NCBI GenBank assembly: GCA_034422875.1
Contig: DAOUJI010000035.1
Location: forward strand, 1 to 61,132
DNA length: 61,132 nt
Source of the DNA: DAOUJI01 sp034422875
GTDB taxonomy: Bacteria; Chloroflexota; Dehalococcoidia; Lucifugimonadales; JAGWBF01
Direction of reading: 5' to 3'
Part shown: one piece after another, positions 33,802 through 40,928 of the stretch
How the letters are laid out: each line of letters opens with the position of its first letter
Position numbering within the stretch: the stretch's first letter is position 1
Notes under the pieces: generated by a model
What the model was told of the DNA's origin: nothing
The model's input: only the letters and a program-made list of their open reading frames with translations
The model's database searches: none
Program-made: the position numbers and the translations under genes

Positions 33802-35052
33802 ATGAGCGCAGAGGCAGAAGCTCTCCGCCGTATCAGGGAACGGGGCAAAATCACCTTCGCCGAGTATATGGAAACGGCGCTGTATTGGCCCGACGGCGGC
33901 TATTACGCGACCAACGAGCCGGGAGCCGACGGCGACTTCTACACAGCTCCCCAAGCCCATCCCGTCTTCGGGAGTCTAATCGCCGTCCAACTCTTCCAGA
34001 TGTGGGACATCCTGGGCCAACCTGCACCGTTCCAAGTGGTCGAGATGGGAGCAGGAAACGGAAGGCTCTGCCACGACATCATGTCATTCTCCCCCCAACT
34101 TCCCGACGGTTTCAGCCGCGCCCTGCACTATGTCAGCATCGACAGGGCCGTAGAACAAGGCCTGGAAGCAACCCTGCCCTATGACCTGGGCAGGCAAGTA
34201 AAGCGCGTGGTTTCCAATACTGTTCCGCTAAAGAACGTGGTTGGCTGCTTTCTCTCCAACGAACTTCCCGACGCTTTCCCCGTCCACCTGGTCACGATGG
34301 AAGGTGGAGAGCTGCTGGAGATATTCGTCACAGAAGGCCCGTCCGGGACGCTGACGGAGGAAACCGGAGGACCCTCCACCGACGCCTTGGCCGAACGGTT
34401 GGAAGACTTAGGCGTCACGCTGGAAGAGGGTCAGAGAGCGGAAATCAACCTGGAGTTGGAGCCCTGGATGAGGGGCGTGTCGGATGCACTGCTCCGTGGA
34501 TACATCATCACCATCGACTACGGCGGCCCGGCGTCGGAACTCTACGCTCCAAGCCGCGGGCAGGGCACCCTGTCCGGGCACTTTAAGCACACTCAGACAG
34601 CGGACCTATACAAGCGGACTGGCCGCCAGGACCTCACTGCCCACGTGGACTTTTCCACCATCGTCCGCCAGGGCCGAAAGTTTGGCCTGACTCCCATCGG
34701 CCTGATCACGCAGGGGCAATTCCTGAACAACCTGGGGCTGGGAGTCTTCGCACGAAAACTGCGCTCCCTGGGTCTAACCCAGCCGGTCCTCGACGCCAAC
34801 CGCATGGGGATGCTGGACGTGGCCCGGCCGGGGGGAATGGGGGACTTCAAGGTCCTGGTCCAGGGCAAGGGTGTCGAACAACGAGGTTTATGGGGCCTGG
34901 ATAGAAGCGACGAGGCAACCGAACTGGCAGAACAAGCGGAACCCCCGATGCTTACACCGACCCACGTTGAAGTCCTGGCTGGGCGCTATCCTCATCTGGC
35001 TGGCTCGTTGCCAGCCGGAACGTGGGCCGACTTGTTGGGGGACGACGGTTAG
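33802..35052 (+). CDS. SAM-dependent methyltransferase, MidA/NDUFAF7 family (COG1565)
   Basis: 416 residues. Opening AEALRRIRERGKITFAEYMETALYWPDGGYY with FYTAPQAHPVFGSLIAVQLFQMW, and AdoMet site VVEMGAGNGRLCHDIM, are characteristic of this family; LSNELPDAFPVHLV and IITIDYGG are also conserved. The eukaryotic member dimethylates an arginine of respiratory complex I subunit NDUFS2; the bacterial target is not established. The gene starts after the citrate synthase terminator and converges with a small membrane protein gene, overlapping its end by four bases. Confidence 0.9.
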   Translation: MSAEAEALRRIRERGKITFAEYMETALYWPDGGYYATNEPGADGDFYTAPQAHPVFGSLIAVQLFQMWDILGQPAPFQVVEMGAGNGRLCHDIMSFSPQLPDGFSRALHYVSIDRAVEQGLEATLPYDLGRQVKRVVSNTVPLKNVVGCFLSNELPDAFPVHLVTMEGGELLEIFVTEGPSGTLTEETGGPSTDALAERLEDLGVTLEEGQRAEINLELEPWMRGVSDALLRGYIITIDYGGPASELYAPSRGQGTLSGHFKHTQTADLYKRTGRQDLTAHVDFSTIVRQGRKFGLTPIGLITQGQFLNNLGLGVFARKLRSLGLTQPVLDANRMGMLDVARPGGMGDFKVLVQGKGVEQRGLWGLDRSDEATELAEQAEPPMLTPTHVEVLAGRYPHLAGSLPAGTWADLLGDDG

Positions 35053-35237
35053 AACTTGAGGATGTTTTTGCGCTGGGCCTTAGGGGTTATCATGTGGAGA
35101 CCTATCACGGCTGTGTAGATCCCTCCCGCGATAATCCCGATGATGGTAAGGAAGGGTCCGCCATAGAGCATCGCGGCGCCGATGACCACAGACCCTCCGA
35201 GAAGGTTGCCAAACATTCCCGTTTGTTTCTTCCTCAT
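35049..35237 (-). CDS. Small membrane protein, unknown
   Basis: 62 residues from the ATG at 35237, with AGGAGA upstream; the longer frame to 35300 is not supported. MRKKQTGMFGNLLGG, then two hydrophobic segments (SVVIGAAMLYGGPFLTIIGI and IAGGIYTAVIGLHMI) joined by a tight turn, and a basic end (KAQRKNILKF). No family recognised. Confidence 0.65.
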   Translation of the reverse strand: MRKKQTGMFGNLLGGSVVIGAAMLYGGPFLTIIGIIAGGIYTAVIGLHMITPKAQRKNILKF

Positions 35238-35316
35238 GCTGTTCTCCTGGAAGACTAAGCCCGCAATATTATATACGACTGCCCCTCGATTGCAATGCAA
35301 TTTGCCCAGGTATAGC

Positions 35317-35889
35317 CTAAGCCCCCGCGTTCAAACCCAACTCCGGCGCAACCGGTTTGAGGGCCTCTGTGACGAAGGATATGTGCTCGTCCAGGTCAAC
35401 CCCAATCTCTTCGGCCCCCATCAGTATGTCGTCCCTGTTCACGTCACGGGCAAAGGCCTTGTCTTTCATCTTCTTCCGCACCGACTTGGGCGTAACGTCG
35501 TCGAGGCTCTTGCTTGGTCTGACCAGGGCTACGGCCCGGATAAAGCCCGACAATTCGTCCACTGCGAACACGGCGTGTTCCATAAGAGACTCTCGCTTGA
35601 CTCCCGTGTGGTCGCCGTGGGACAGCACCGCACGAATGATGTCGTCCGGGTAGCCCCTCTCCTCGAGGATGCGGGCTCCGTAGGACGGGTGGTCCTCAGG
35701 AGTGGGCACCGACTCCCAGTCGAAATCGTGGAGCAGCCCCGCAAGCCCCCACCGGTCCTCGTCCTCTCCGTACTTCCTGGCGTAGGCTTTCATCGCAGCT
35801 TCCACGCCCAGCAAGTGCTTCATCAGTGTGTCTGTCTTTACAAACTCTTCCAGCAATACAAGGGTTTGCTCCCGGCTGATTTCGGTCAT
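35317..35889 (-). CDS. HD-domain hydrolase
   Basis: 190 residues from the ATG at 35889 behind GGAGGAG. HD site: LMKHLLGVEAAMKAYARKYG, then WGLAGLLHDFDWESVP, RAVLSHGDHTG and MEHAVFAVDELSGFIRAVAL. This short HD subfamily is usually annotated as a phosphohydrolase with unknown nucleotide substrate. It starts two bases after the stop of the tRNA methyltransferase gene, so it is cotranscribed with it. Confidence 0.88.
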   Translation of the reverse strand: MTEISREQTLVLLEEFVKTDTLMKHLLGVEAAMKAYARKYGEDEDRWGLAGLLHDFDWESVPTPEDHPSYGARILEERGYPDDIIRAVLSHGDHTGVKRESLMEHAVFAVDELSGFIRAVALVRPSKSLDDVTPKSVRKKMKDKAFARDVNRDDILMGAEEIGVDLDEHISFVTEALKPVAPELGLNAGA

Positions 35890-35891
35890 GT

Positions 35892-36737
35892 CTACTCCTC
35901 CTCCTCTCCATTGGCGGACGTTTCGGCGTCGACGGCGGCTGGGCGGGTCTGTTTGGGAGAACACAGGCGGGCTGTAGTGATGAAGCCCGAATGCGCCACC
36001 ATGCGGTGGGCCGGCCGTACGCTGCGCCCCGACACGTTCCACGGCCTCATTAAGGTTTCCACGGTTTCCACCAACTGGAACCGGGGATCGTTGGCCATCT
36101 CCTCACAGAGGCGGTGCACCTGGAGGACTGTGGGCAGGAAACACAACAGGATGCCCCCAGCCGCCAGCGCGGACGCGGCGTTGGTCACCGCACGCCACGG
36201 CTCGGGCACGTCCAGCACCACCCTGTCCACGCCTGTCTCCTCGATGCCCTCGTACACGTCTCCCATCTTCAACGTGTGCCGTGACGGGTTCGGCGCCATC
36301 AACTGTACGTTCTTCACGGCCTTCTTCACCATGTCCTCCCGGACCTCGTAGGTGACCACCCGACCCCTGGGACCGACAGCCCTCAGCATGGCGGAAGTCA
36401 AGGCGCCTGAGCCGATGCCCGCCTCAACCACCACCGCGCCGGGGAAGATGTCCGCCATCATCAGAATGATCCCCTGGTCTTTGGGGTATATCACCTGGCT
36501 GCCCCTGGGCATGTGCATCGTCTGGTCGGACAGGGTGGGTTTTACCGCCAGCAGCGTATGGCCCATGTTGGTCCTGAGCCATATACCCTGGTCCTGGCCG
36601 ATGATGTCCTGGTGTTTAATGGAGCCGGCATGGCTATGGAAGACGCCTCCGTGGTCCAGCGTAAGCAGATGTCGCCTGTCCTTCCGGTCAATGAGCAGGG
36701 CCTGGTCGCCCTTTTTGAATTTGCCTCTGGCGCTCAT
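35892..36737 (-). CDS. trmI: tRNA (adenine-58-N1)-methyltransferase
   Basis: 281 residues from the ATG at 36737. N-terminal small domain (GKFKKGDQALLIDRKDRRHL, SHAGSIKHQDIIG), then QVIYPKDQGIILMMADIFPG and AdoMet site VVEAGIGSGALTSAML, with DRVVLDVPEPWRAV as the catalytic-site segment: the TrmI pattern. It makes m1A58 in the T-loop of tRNAs as a tetramer. First gene of the operon with the HD hydrolase. The extreme C-terminus is acidic (ETSANGEEEE). Confidence 0.92.
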   Translation of the reverse strand: MSARGKFKKGDQALLIDRKDRRHLLTLDHGGVFHSHAGSIKHQDIIGQDQGIWLRTNMGHTLLAVKPTLSDQTMHMPRGSQVIYPKDQGIILMMADIFPGAVVVEAGIGSGALTSAMLRAVGPRGRVVTYEVREDMVKKAVKNVQLMAPNPSRHTLKMGDVYEGIEETGVDRVVLDVPEPWRAVTNAASALAAGGILLCFLPTVLQVHRLCEEMANDPRFQLVETVETLMRPWNVSGRSVRPAHRMVAHSGFITTARLCSPKQTRPAAVDAETSANGEEEE

Positions 36738-37248
36738 AACTCCCCAATTGTAGCCTAGCGTCTGTGCAGTCTCAATCCGACAGGCGCACCGAGATGTACG
36801 CCCGAACAATGCTATCATCGACTCCGACCGCTGTTGCCTCTATCCCCTATTTTGCCGATTAAGCGCCAGCAACATTTCTGTCATTCCGAGCGCAGCGAGG
36901 AATCTACGATCGATGCGGGATGACCGCGCCGCCAAGACCTCCGGGGACGATCATCCAGGGACCTATTCCCCCAGTGGCGCCTAGACCATGAACGGCTCTC
37001 TTGGATTCCTCACTGACGTTCGGAATGACAGGGTGGGGGCCGTTCGGAAGGACAAATCGGGGACGGTTTGGGGTGACGTGCTGGGTCTGGTCCCGGATGA
37101 TGCAGAAGGCGTTCGGAATGTCAGGGCGGGTACAATCCGGAGTGACGAGGCCAAGCCGGTCCGGGATAGCGCGGCAACAACGGACTTTGACTTGGGCAAG
37201 CCCAGGTTTGATAATAGAAGCATAGATGTCTAGGCAGGTGAAAAGATA
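36738..37248. other. 510-base intergenic region rich in repeats
   Basis: It contains TCATTCCGAGCGCAGCGAGG near 36882, a common dispersed intergenic sequence, whose reverse counterpart (ATTCCTCACTGACGTTCGGAATGACA) begins at 37005, and the 24-base degenerate array described separately. An 81-codon frame (36988-37233) runs through the array only because the period is a multiple of three. Promoters for both flanking genes must lie here but were not identified. Confidence 0.5.
37018..37182 (+). repeat. Degenerate 24-base tandem array, seven units
   Basis: Units begin at 37018, 37042, 37066, 37090, 37111, 37135 and 37159; all steps are 24 except one of 21. The loose consensus is GTTCGGAATGACAGGG-N-GGGG. 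Read in the plus frame it gives an 8-residue pattern [VI]R[NS]D.... Confidence 0.75.
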
Positions 37249-37746
37249 ATGCCCACCATTGAAGAATCCCTTCGCGCCACCAAGATGTTCAGTGGCGTGT
37301 CCGCAGCTGATATGAAGGACCTGTTGGAGCTGTGCGTTCGAACGGAACTGGAGCCCGACTCATTCGTGCTTACCGAAGGCAAACCCGTGGAATGCCTCTA
37401 CGTACTGGAGTCAGGCAGAGTAGGACTGCGGATGGACCTGGAGAGGCCCGACGGAAGCAGCACCGGCCCCACTACGGTCCACAGCGTGGAAGTCGGGGAA
37501 GCATTCGGTTGGTCAGCGCTGGTGCCGCCTTACCTGAGCACCTTGACCGCCATCGCCGTGGAACCGTCAACAGTCATAGCAATCGACGCCTCGCAGCTCA
37601 GGGCAGCGCTGGACTCCCACCACTCCATGGGCTACCAGGTAATGTCCAACATCGCCATCCTGATTGCAGAGCGCCTGCACGACACGAGAGAGGCCCTGGC
37701 CTACCATCGGAGCTGGGTCGAATATATGGAACGGCGGTCCGACTGA
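37249..37746 (+). CDS. Cyclic-nucleotide-binding-domain protein without DNA-binding domain
   Basis: 165 residues: a CRP/FNR-type sensor domain (MFSGVSAADMKDLLELCV, GKPVECLYVLESGRVGLR, VEVGEAFGWSALVPPY, AVEPSTVIAIDASQLRAAL) ending in a helix (MSNIAILIAERLHDTREAL). No helix-turn-helix follows, so it is not a classic CRP regulator. The phosphate-binding arginine of the cAMP site (RxA/S motif) is not evident, so the ligand is uncertain. Start follows AGGTGAAAAGATA. Confidence 0.82.
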   Translation: MPTIEESLRATKMFSGVSAADMKDLLELCVRTELEPDSFVLTEGKPVECLYVLESGRVGLRMDLERPDGSSTGPTTVHSVEVGEAFGWSALVPPYLSTLTAIAVEPSTVIAIDASQLRAALDSHHSMGYQVMSNIAILIAERLHDTREALAYHRSWVEYMERRSD

Positions 37747-37784
37747 CCGGACCGCCGCCTCTCAATTCGCCTGAATTAGGGGCT

Positions 37785-38252
37785 TTATCCCGCCAGTTTC
37801 TCCACTTCCGCCAGGATGTCCCTGGGGTCCGGAAGGGTTCCTGCTTGGTATTCCTGGAAGAACCGGACAATGCCCTCTTTGTCCACGATGATGACCGCAC
37901 GCTGAGGCGCGCCCCGCTCACCGTTCCAAAGCCCGTAGGCCTTGCACATCTCCCCGTGAGGGTGGAAGTCGGACAGGAGGGGATACGTGATGTTCCCCAG
38001 ACTGGAAGAGAAGGCCCGGTGGGCCGGAAGACTGTCGCAGCTAATGCCCAGCACCTGGGCATCCTTCTCCTCGAACAGGGCGTTGGCCATCCTGAACGAG
38101 GAGACCTGGTTTGTTCAACCGCCTGTGAAGTCGAAAACGTGGAAGGACAACACCACCAGCTTGCTACCCTTGTAGTCGCTCAGCTTGATAGTGTCCCCTG
38201 TGTGGGCCGGAAGACTGAAGTCCGGCGCCGCCTGGCCTACCTCGATTGCCAT
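37785..38252 (-). CDS. Peroxiredoxin, candidate selenoprotein (Sec46 encoded by TGA)
   Basis: Read as one frame from the ATG at 38252 to the stop at 37785, with one internal TGA at 38117-38115 (codon 46), it is a complete 155-residue peroxiredoxin: MAIEVGQAAPDFSLPAHTGD, LVVLSFHVFDFTGG, then U, then TNQVSSFR, AQVLGISCD, ITYPLLSDFHPHGEMCKAYG. The paralogue encoded just upstream has AFTGVCTTEMCTFRD, so the TGA replaces the peroxidatic cysteine exactly, giving the TxxU motif of known bacterial selenoperoxiredoxins. Without readthrough only a fragment from codon 55 would be annotated. The gene starts 27 bases after the upstream peroxiredoxin. A sequencing error or a nonsense mutation are the alternatives. 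Confidence 0.8.
38067..38103 (-). promoter_or_regulatory. Candidate bacterial SECIS hairpin
   Basis: Eleven bases after the TGA, CTCCTCG (38103-38097) can pair with CGAGGAG (38073-38067), with an inner stem CAGG/CCTG or GGC-caac-GCC and unpaired bases including U between. The apical loop lies about 30 bases after the TGA, within the range for SelB-binding elements. The fold was made by eye and coding constraint could produce it. Confidence 0.45.
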
Positions 38253-38279
38253 GCTGGCCTCCGTAACAATGGACTTGAC

Positions 38280-38750
38280 CTAGAGATTGCTGACTGCTTG
38301 CCTGACCTCGTCATAGTCGGGCTCGTTGGCCGGAGAGTCCCCGACCCACTGGTAGCGGAGAATTCCATTGCCGTCGATGACGAACACAGCCCGCTTACAT
38401 GCCACGTATCCCTCCAGACCGGCCAGGTTCGGAAGGGGGACATCGTAGGCGTTGGACGCTTCCCGGTTGAAGTCGCTCAGCAGGGGGAAGTTGAGGTTGT
38501 TCTGGTCGGCGAACACCTTCTGAGAAAAGGGCGGGTCCACGCTGACGCCAAGCACCTGGGCATTCAGAGAGTTAAACTGGTCCAGTCGGTCTCTGAAGGT
38601 GCACATCTCCGTGGTGCAAACGCCGGTGAAGGCGCCTGGGAAGAAGGCCAGCACTACATTCTGACCTTTGAAGTCATTCAAGTCTCTGGCCTGGCGGTCC
38701 TGGTCATACAGCTTGAAATGGGGGGCCGGCTGGCCGACTTCTACGCTCAT
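38280..38750 (-). CDS. Peroxiredoxin (AhpE/BCP-like), cysteine form
   Basis: 156 residues from the ATG at 38750 (MSVEVGQPAPHFKLYDQDRQ); the upstream frame to 38810 has no homology. NVVLAFFPGAFTGVCTTEMCTFRDRLDQF carries the peroxidatic Cys in FTGVC, with a second Cys four residues on; then VLGVSVDPPFSQKVFADQNN, FPLLSDFNREAS and ACKRAVFVIDGNGILRYQW. It reduces peroxides with thiols. It lies immediately upstream of the TGA-containing paralogue, making a Cys/Sec pair in one operon. Confidence 0.93.
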   Translation of the reverse strand: MSVEVGQPAPHFKLYDQDRQARDLNDFKGQNVVLAFFPGAFTGVCTTEMCTFRDRLDQFNSLNAQVLGVSVDPPFSQKVFADQNNLNFPLLSDFNREASNAYDVPLPNLAGLEGYVACKRAVFVIDGNGILRYQWVGDSPANEPDYDEVRQAVSNL

Positions 38751-38924
38751 GTCACACTCCTGGTCAAAGCGCCTCGTTGGTGGGGAGGCGCCGGATGGGG
38801 TCGCCGACATTATAGACCAATAACCGCCCCCGTTCTATAGAAACGCAGCTATCACGCCATTGCCCTGCCAAATCCGCTGGGTGTATATTCCTCCAAACAT
38901 TCCAGGTCTGGACAAGGAGGCTGT

Positions 38925-39869
38925 TTGGCCGAGACGCCTCGCGACAAGACCGACACCGCCGGCGCTGCCGTCCATTCAGGAGCGGCGACGATGGAGCCGC
39001 TCGACGTCCCCACGACCAAGGACTCTGTCCGGTTCGCCCACCCCAGCGAGGCCGAGTTTGCCCGCATCCTGGACTTCTACGGTGTCCGCTGGGACTACGA
39101 ACCCCGGTCCTTCGCCCTCAAGTGGGAAGGCGACCGGATGCAGGAGATGTTCACCCCCGATTTCTACCTTCCCGACCTGGACCTGTACGTAGAGTTGACC
39201 ACTCTGCGACAGAAGCTGGTCACCGAGAAGAACCGGAAGCTCCGCTCCCTCAAGGAGTTGTACCCGGACGTCAACGTCAAGCTCCTTTACAAACGCGACT
39301 ATCACCGCATTCTCGCCAAATTCGGCTATGGGCCGCTGGCTCAGGAGGAACTCCAGGGAGTGGACCGGGCGCTTTTCGACGCTGAGCAGGTCCAAAAGCG
39401 GGTCCGGGAGCTGGGGAGGCAGATTTCTCGCGACTACGCGGGTTCACAACCCGTGCTGGTGGGAGTTCTTAAAGGGGTCATGTGCTTCATGGCCGACCTG
39501 ATGCGACAAATATCGTTGCCTCTGTCGGTGGAGACCATGTCCATTTCTCGCTTTGGGGTCAACGAAGAGGGCGTCAAAATCACCAAAGACCTGGACGTCG
39601 ACATCAAGGACAAGCACGTCCTCATGGTGGAAGACATAGTGGACACAGGCATGACCTTGAACTATCTGCTGAACTATATACACACCCGGCAACCGGCCTC
39701 CATCAAAGTGTGCACACTCCTGGACAAGAAAGTCCGGCGTCTCGTCGACGTGCCGTTGGAGTACGTGGGGTTCGAAATCCCTGACGAGTTCGTGGTGGGA
39801 TACGGACTGGACTACCTGGAGCGGTACAGGAACCTGCCCTTCATCGGAGTCCTGAAACCGACCGAATAG
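38925..39869 (+). CDS. hpt: Hypoxanthine phosphoribosyltransferase with N-terminal nuclease-like domain
   Basis: 314 residues. The C-terminal about 175 residues are a standard HPRT: VLVGVLKGVMCFMADLMRQI, the PRPP loop VLMVEDIVDTGMTLNYLL, and VPLEYVGFEIPDEFVVGYGLDY. The N-terminal 130 residues are foreign to HPRT: EAEFARILDFYGVRWDYEPR, FTPDFYLPDLDLYVELTT and KLRSLKELYPDVNVKLLYKRD resemble PD-(D/E)XK (Vsr-like) proteins, with PD at 78-79 and Glu90, although the usual ExK lysine is replaced by Thr (ELT). Start may be TTG 38925 (AAGGAGG close by) or ATG 38991 (AGGAG, 8-base spacing); both keep the fusion. Confidence 0.85.
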   Translation: MAETPRDKTDTAGAAVHSGAATMEPLDVPTTKDSVRFAHPSEAEFARILDFYGVRWDYEPRSFALKWEGDRMQEMFTPDFYLPDLDLYVELTTLRQKLVTEKNRKLRSLKELYPDVNVKLLYKRDYHRILAKFGYGPLAQEELQGVDRALFDAEQVQKRVRELGRQISRDYAGSQPVLVGVLKGVMCFMADLMRQISLPLSVETMSISRFGVNEEGVKITKDLDVDIKDKHVLMVEDIVDTGMTLNYLLNYIHTRQPASIKVCTLLDKKVRRLVDVPLEYVGFEIPDEFVVGYGLDYLERYRNLPFIGVLKPTE

Positions 39870-39996
39870 GTCCCCCCGGATGCCCGGACCTCAGACCTTG
39901 GCAAAACACCCTCTTCCTATCGGAGAGAGATGGGGAGAGGGTGAATAGACAGAATTCTCCAGGCGTGAATCCATTGTAGACGGGCCCTAGGCCGTC

Positions 39997-40005
39997 TGAT
40001 ATATT
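39997..40005 (+). promoter_or_regulatory. Candidate extended -10 promoter with long leader
   Basis: TGATATATT, the same string as at 2797, 140 bases before the membrane protein ATG. TTGTAG at 39974 could be a -35 but the 20-base spacing is long. Upstream, AGACGG/CCGTCT forms a hairpin overlapping the spacer. Confidence 0.35.
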
Positions 40006-40009
40006 GAAT

Positions 40010-40140
40010 TAACGAGTGAGCGGGGACCTCTCCCTTGGCTCCCGCACTGTAACAGGCGTAGCGATACGCCCCGATTCACGAAGATCCGGCGGAACTCTGA
40101 CAACTGCTGCGAAGGCCCATTTGAGAGCGCCATCCGGGAG
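40010..40140 (+). other. Possible structured 5' leader
   Basis: Downstream of the promoter candidate, GCGGG pairs with CCCGC flanking 40020-40045, and GGCGTA-GCGA-TACGCC (40055-40070) is a perfect 6-base-pair stem with a GNRA tetraloop. I matched it to no known riboswitch. Confidence 0.3.
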
Positions 40141-40145
40141 AGTTG

Positions 40146-40541
40146 ATGTCCAGCAAGTTCGAAAGGGAGATTGAGGAAATCCTCAAGCAGGCCGAGGAGG
40201 TCCTTCCCAAGGACCGTTCCCAGCGTCAGGAACCAAAGGCCGCCGAAAGCGTCCACCCCGGGCCGATCCATAAGCTGACCGGCGGCAGGGGCCTCAAGAT
40301 ATCGGCCGGTAAACTGATGCTGGTCAGCTTTGCTTTGCTCCTTGTGGCGATGATACTGGGCGCCACGGGAATCGGCTACGTCCTCCAGCTTGTTATCGCC
40401 GGACTGGTGTTGTTCGTAATCGCCTACGCTCTCTTCTTCGTAAGGCCTGGGACGCCGCGGTACCAGAAGAAATGGCGCGGCCGCACTGTTGACGAACAGG
40501 ACTCCTTGTTGGAGCGCCTGCGCCGATGGCTTAGGAGCTAA
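40146..40541 (+). CDS. Small membrane protein with N-terminal cytoplasmic segment
   Basis: 131 residues from the ATG at 40146 after GGGAGAG (a TTG codon directly precedes it). Residues 1-55 are charged (SSKFEREIEEILKQAEEVLP), followed by two membrane helices at about 60-98 (LMLVSFALLLVAMILGATGI and VIAGLVLFVIAYALFFV) and a basic tail ending RLRRWLRS. No family recognised. The N-terminal SKFEREIEEIL pattern recurs in conserved Chloroflexota membrane proteins (recollection, not checked). Confidence 0.75.
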   Translation: MSSKFEREIEEILKQAEEVLPKDRSQRQEPKAAESVHPGPIHKLTGGRGLKISAGKLMLVSFALLLVAMILGATGIGYVLQLVIAGLVLFVIAYALFFVRPGTPRYQKKWRGRTVDEQDSLLERLRRWLRS

Positions 40542-40556
40542 CAGCGCCTCGGCGCT

Positions 40557-40922
40557 TTAGCTGGCGTCGCTCCCCGAACCCCTCTGCATGGAAGCCTCTT
40601 CCAGCAGCCTCTCCAGAATGAGCTGGGATTCAGCTTTTCTCATGTCCAGGCATGAGATGGAGACCGCCCTCCAGAGGACTCCCGTAGAGACCCGCGCGTC
40701 TACTGACTCTCCCAGCGGCGGGACTCCCACCCCCAGGGCTTCGGCCATGCAGCGGGCAGCAGCCATGCCGCTGCGGGTGAGGTGGCAACGGGTCAGGGCA
40801 CGGCCCTCGTGGAGAAGGGTGACTCCCTGTTTGTTCTGACGGAGGGTTACACGCACATGGGCCTTGGGCACAGCGATGATTTCGTCGGCGTACTCCAGGG
40901 CCTTCTTTCTACTCGTACCCAT
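40557..40922 (-). CDS. Uncharacterised protein downstream of sulfite/nitrite reductase
   Basis: 121 residues. GTSRKKALEYADEIIAVPKAHVRVTLRQ, ALTRCHLTRSGMAAARCMAEALGVGVPP and RAVSISCLDMRKAESQLILERLLEE: basic at the start, three cysteines, mixed alpha/beta, no membrane segment. No family recognised. It begins 6 bases after the reductase stop on the same strand, so it is cotranscribed and may serve the same pathway. Confidence 0.6.
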   Translation of the reverse strand: MGTSRKKALEYADEIIAVPKAHVRVTLRQNKQGVTLLHEGRALTRCHLTRSGMAAARCMAEALGVGVPPLGESVDARVSTGVLWRAVSISCLDMRKAESQLILERLLEEASMQRGSGSDAS

Positions 40923-40928
40923 GGAAAG

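Noticed and set aside
35182..36351. 389-codon open frame on the plus strand
   Set aside because: Antisense to the HD hydrolase and tRNA methyltransferase; composition is that of a shadow.
36988..37233. 81-codon open frame as a gene
   Set aside because: It merely reads through the 24-base array; periodicity of a multiple of three explains the open frame.
37785..38090. Truncated 101-residue peroxiredoxin starting at Met 38090
   Set aside because: The upstream part of the same frame to 38252 encodes the missing conserved half, so the TGA is better explained as a Sec codon (or mutation) than as the 5' boundary.
37332..38840. 502-codon open frame on the plus strand
   Set aside because: Runs across the cNMP-binding and both peroxiredoxin genes in the wrong frame or strand; no domain signature.
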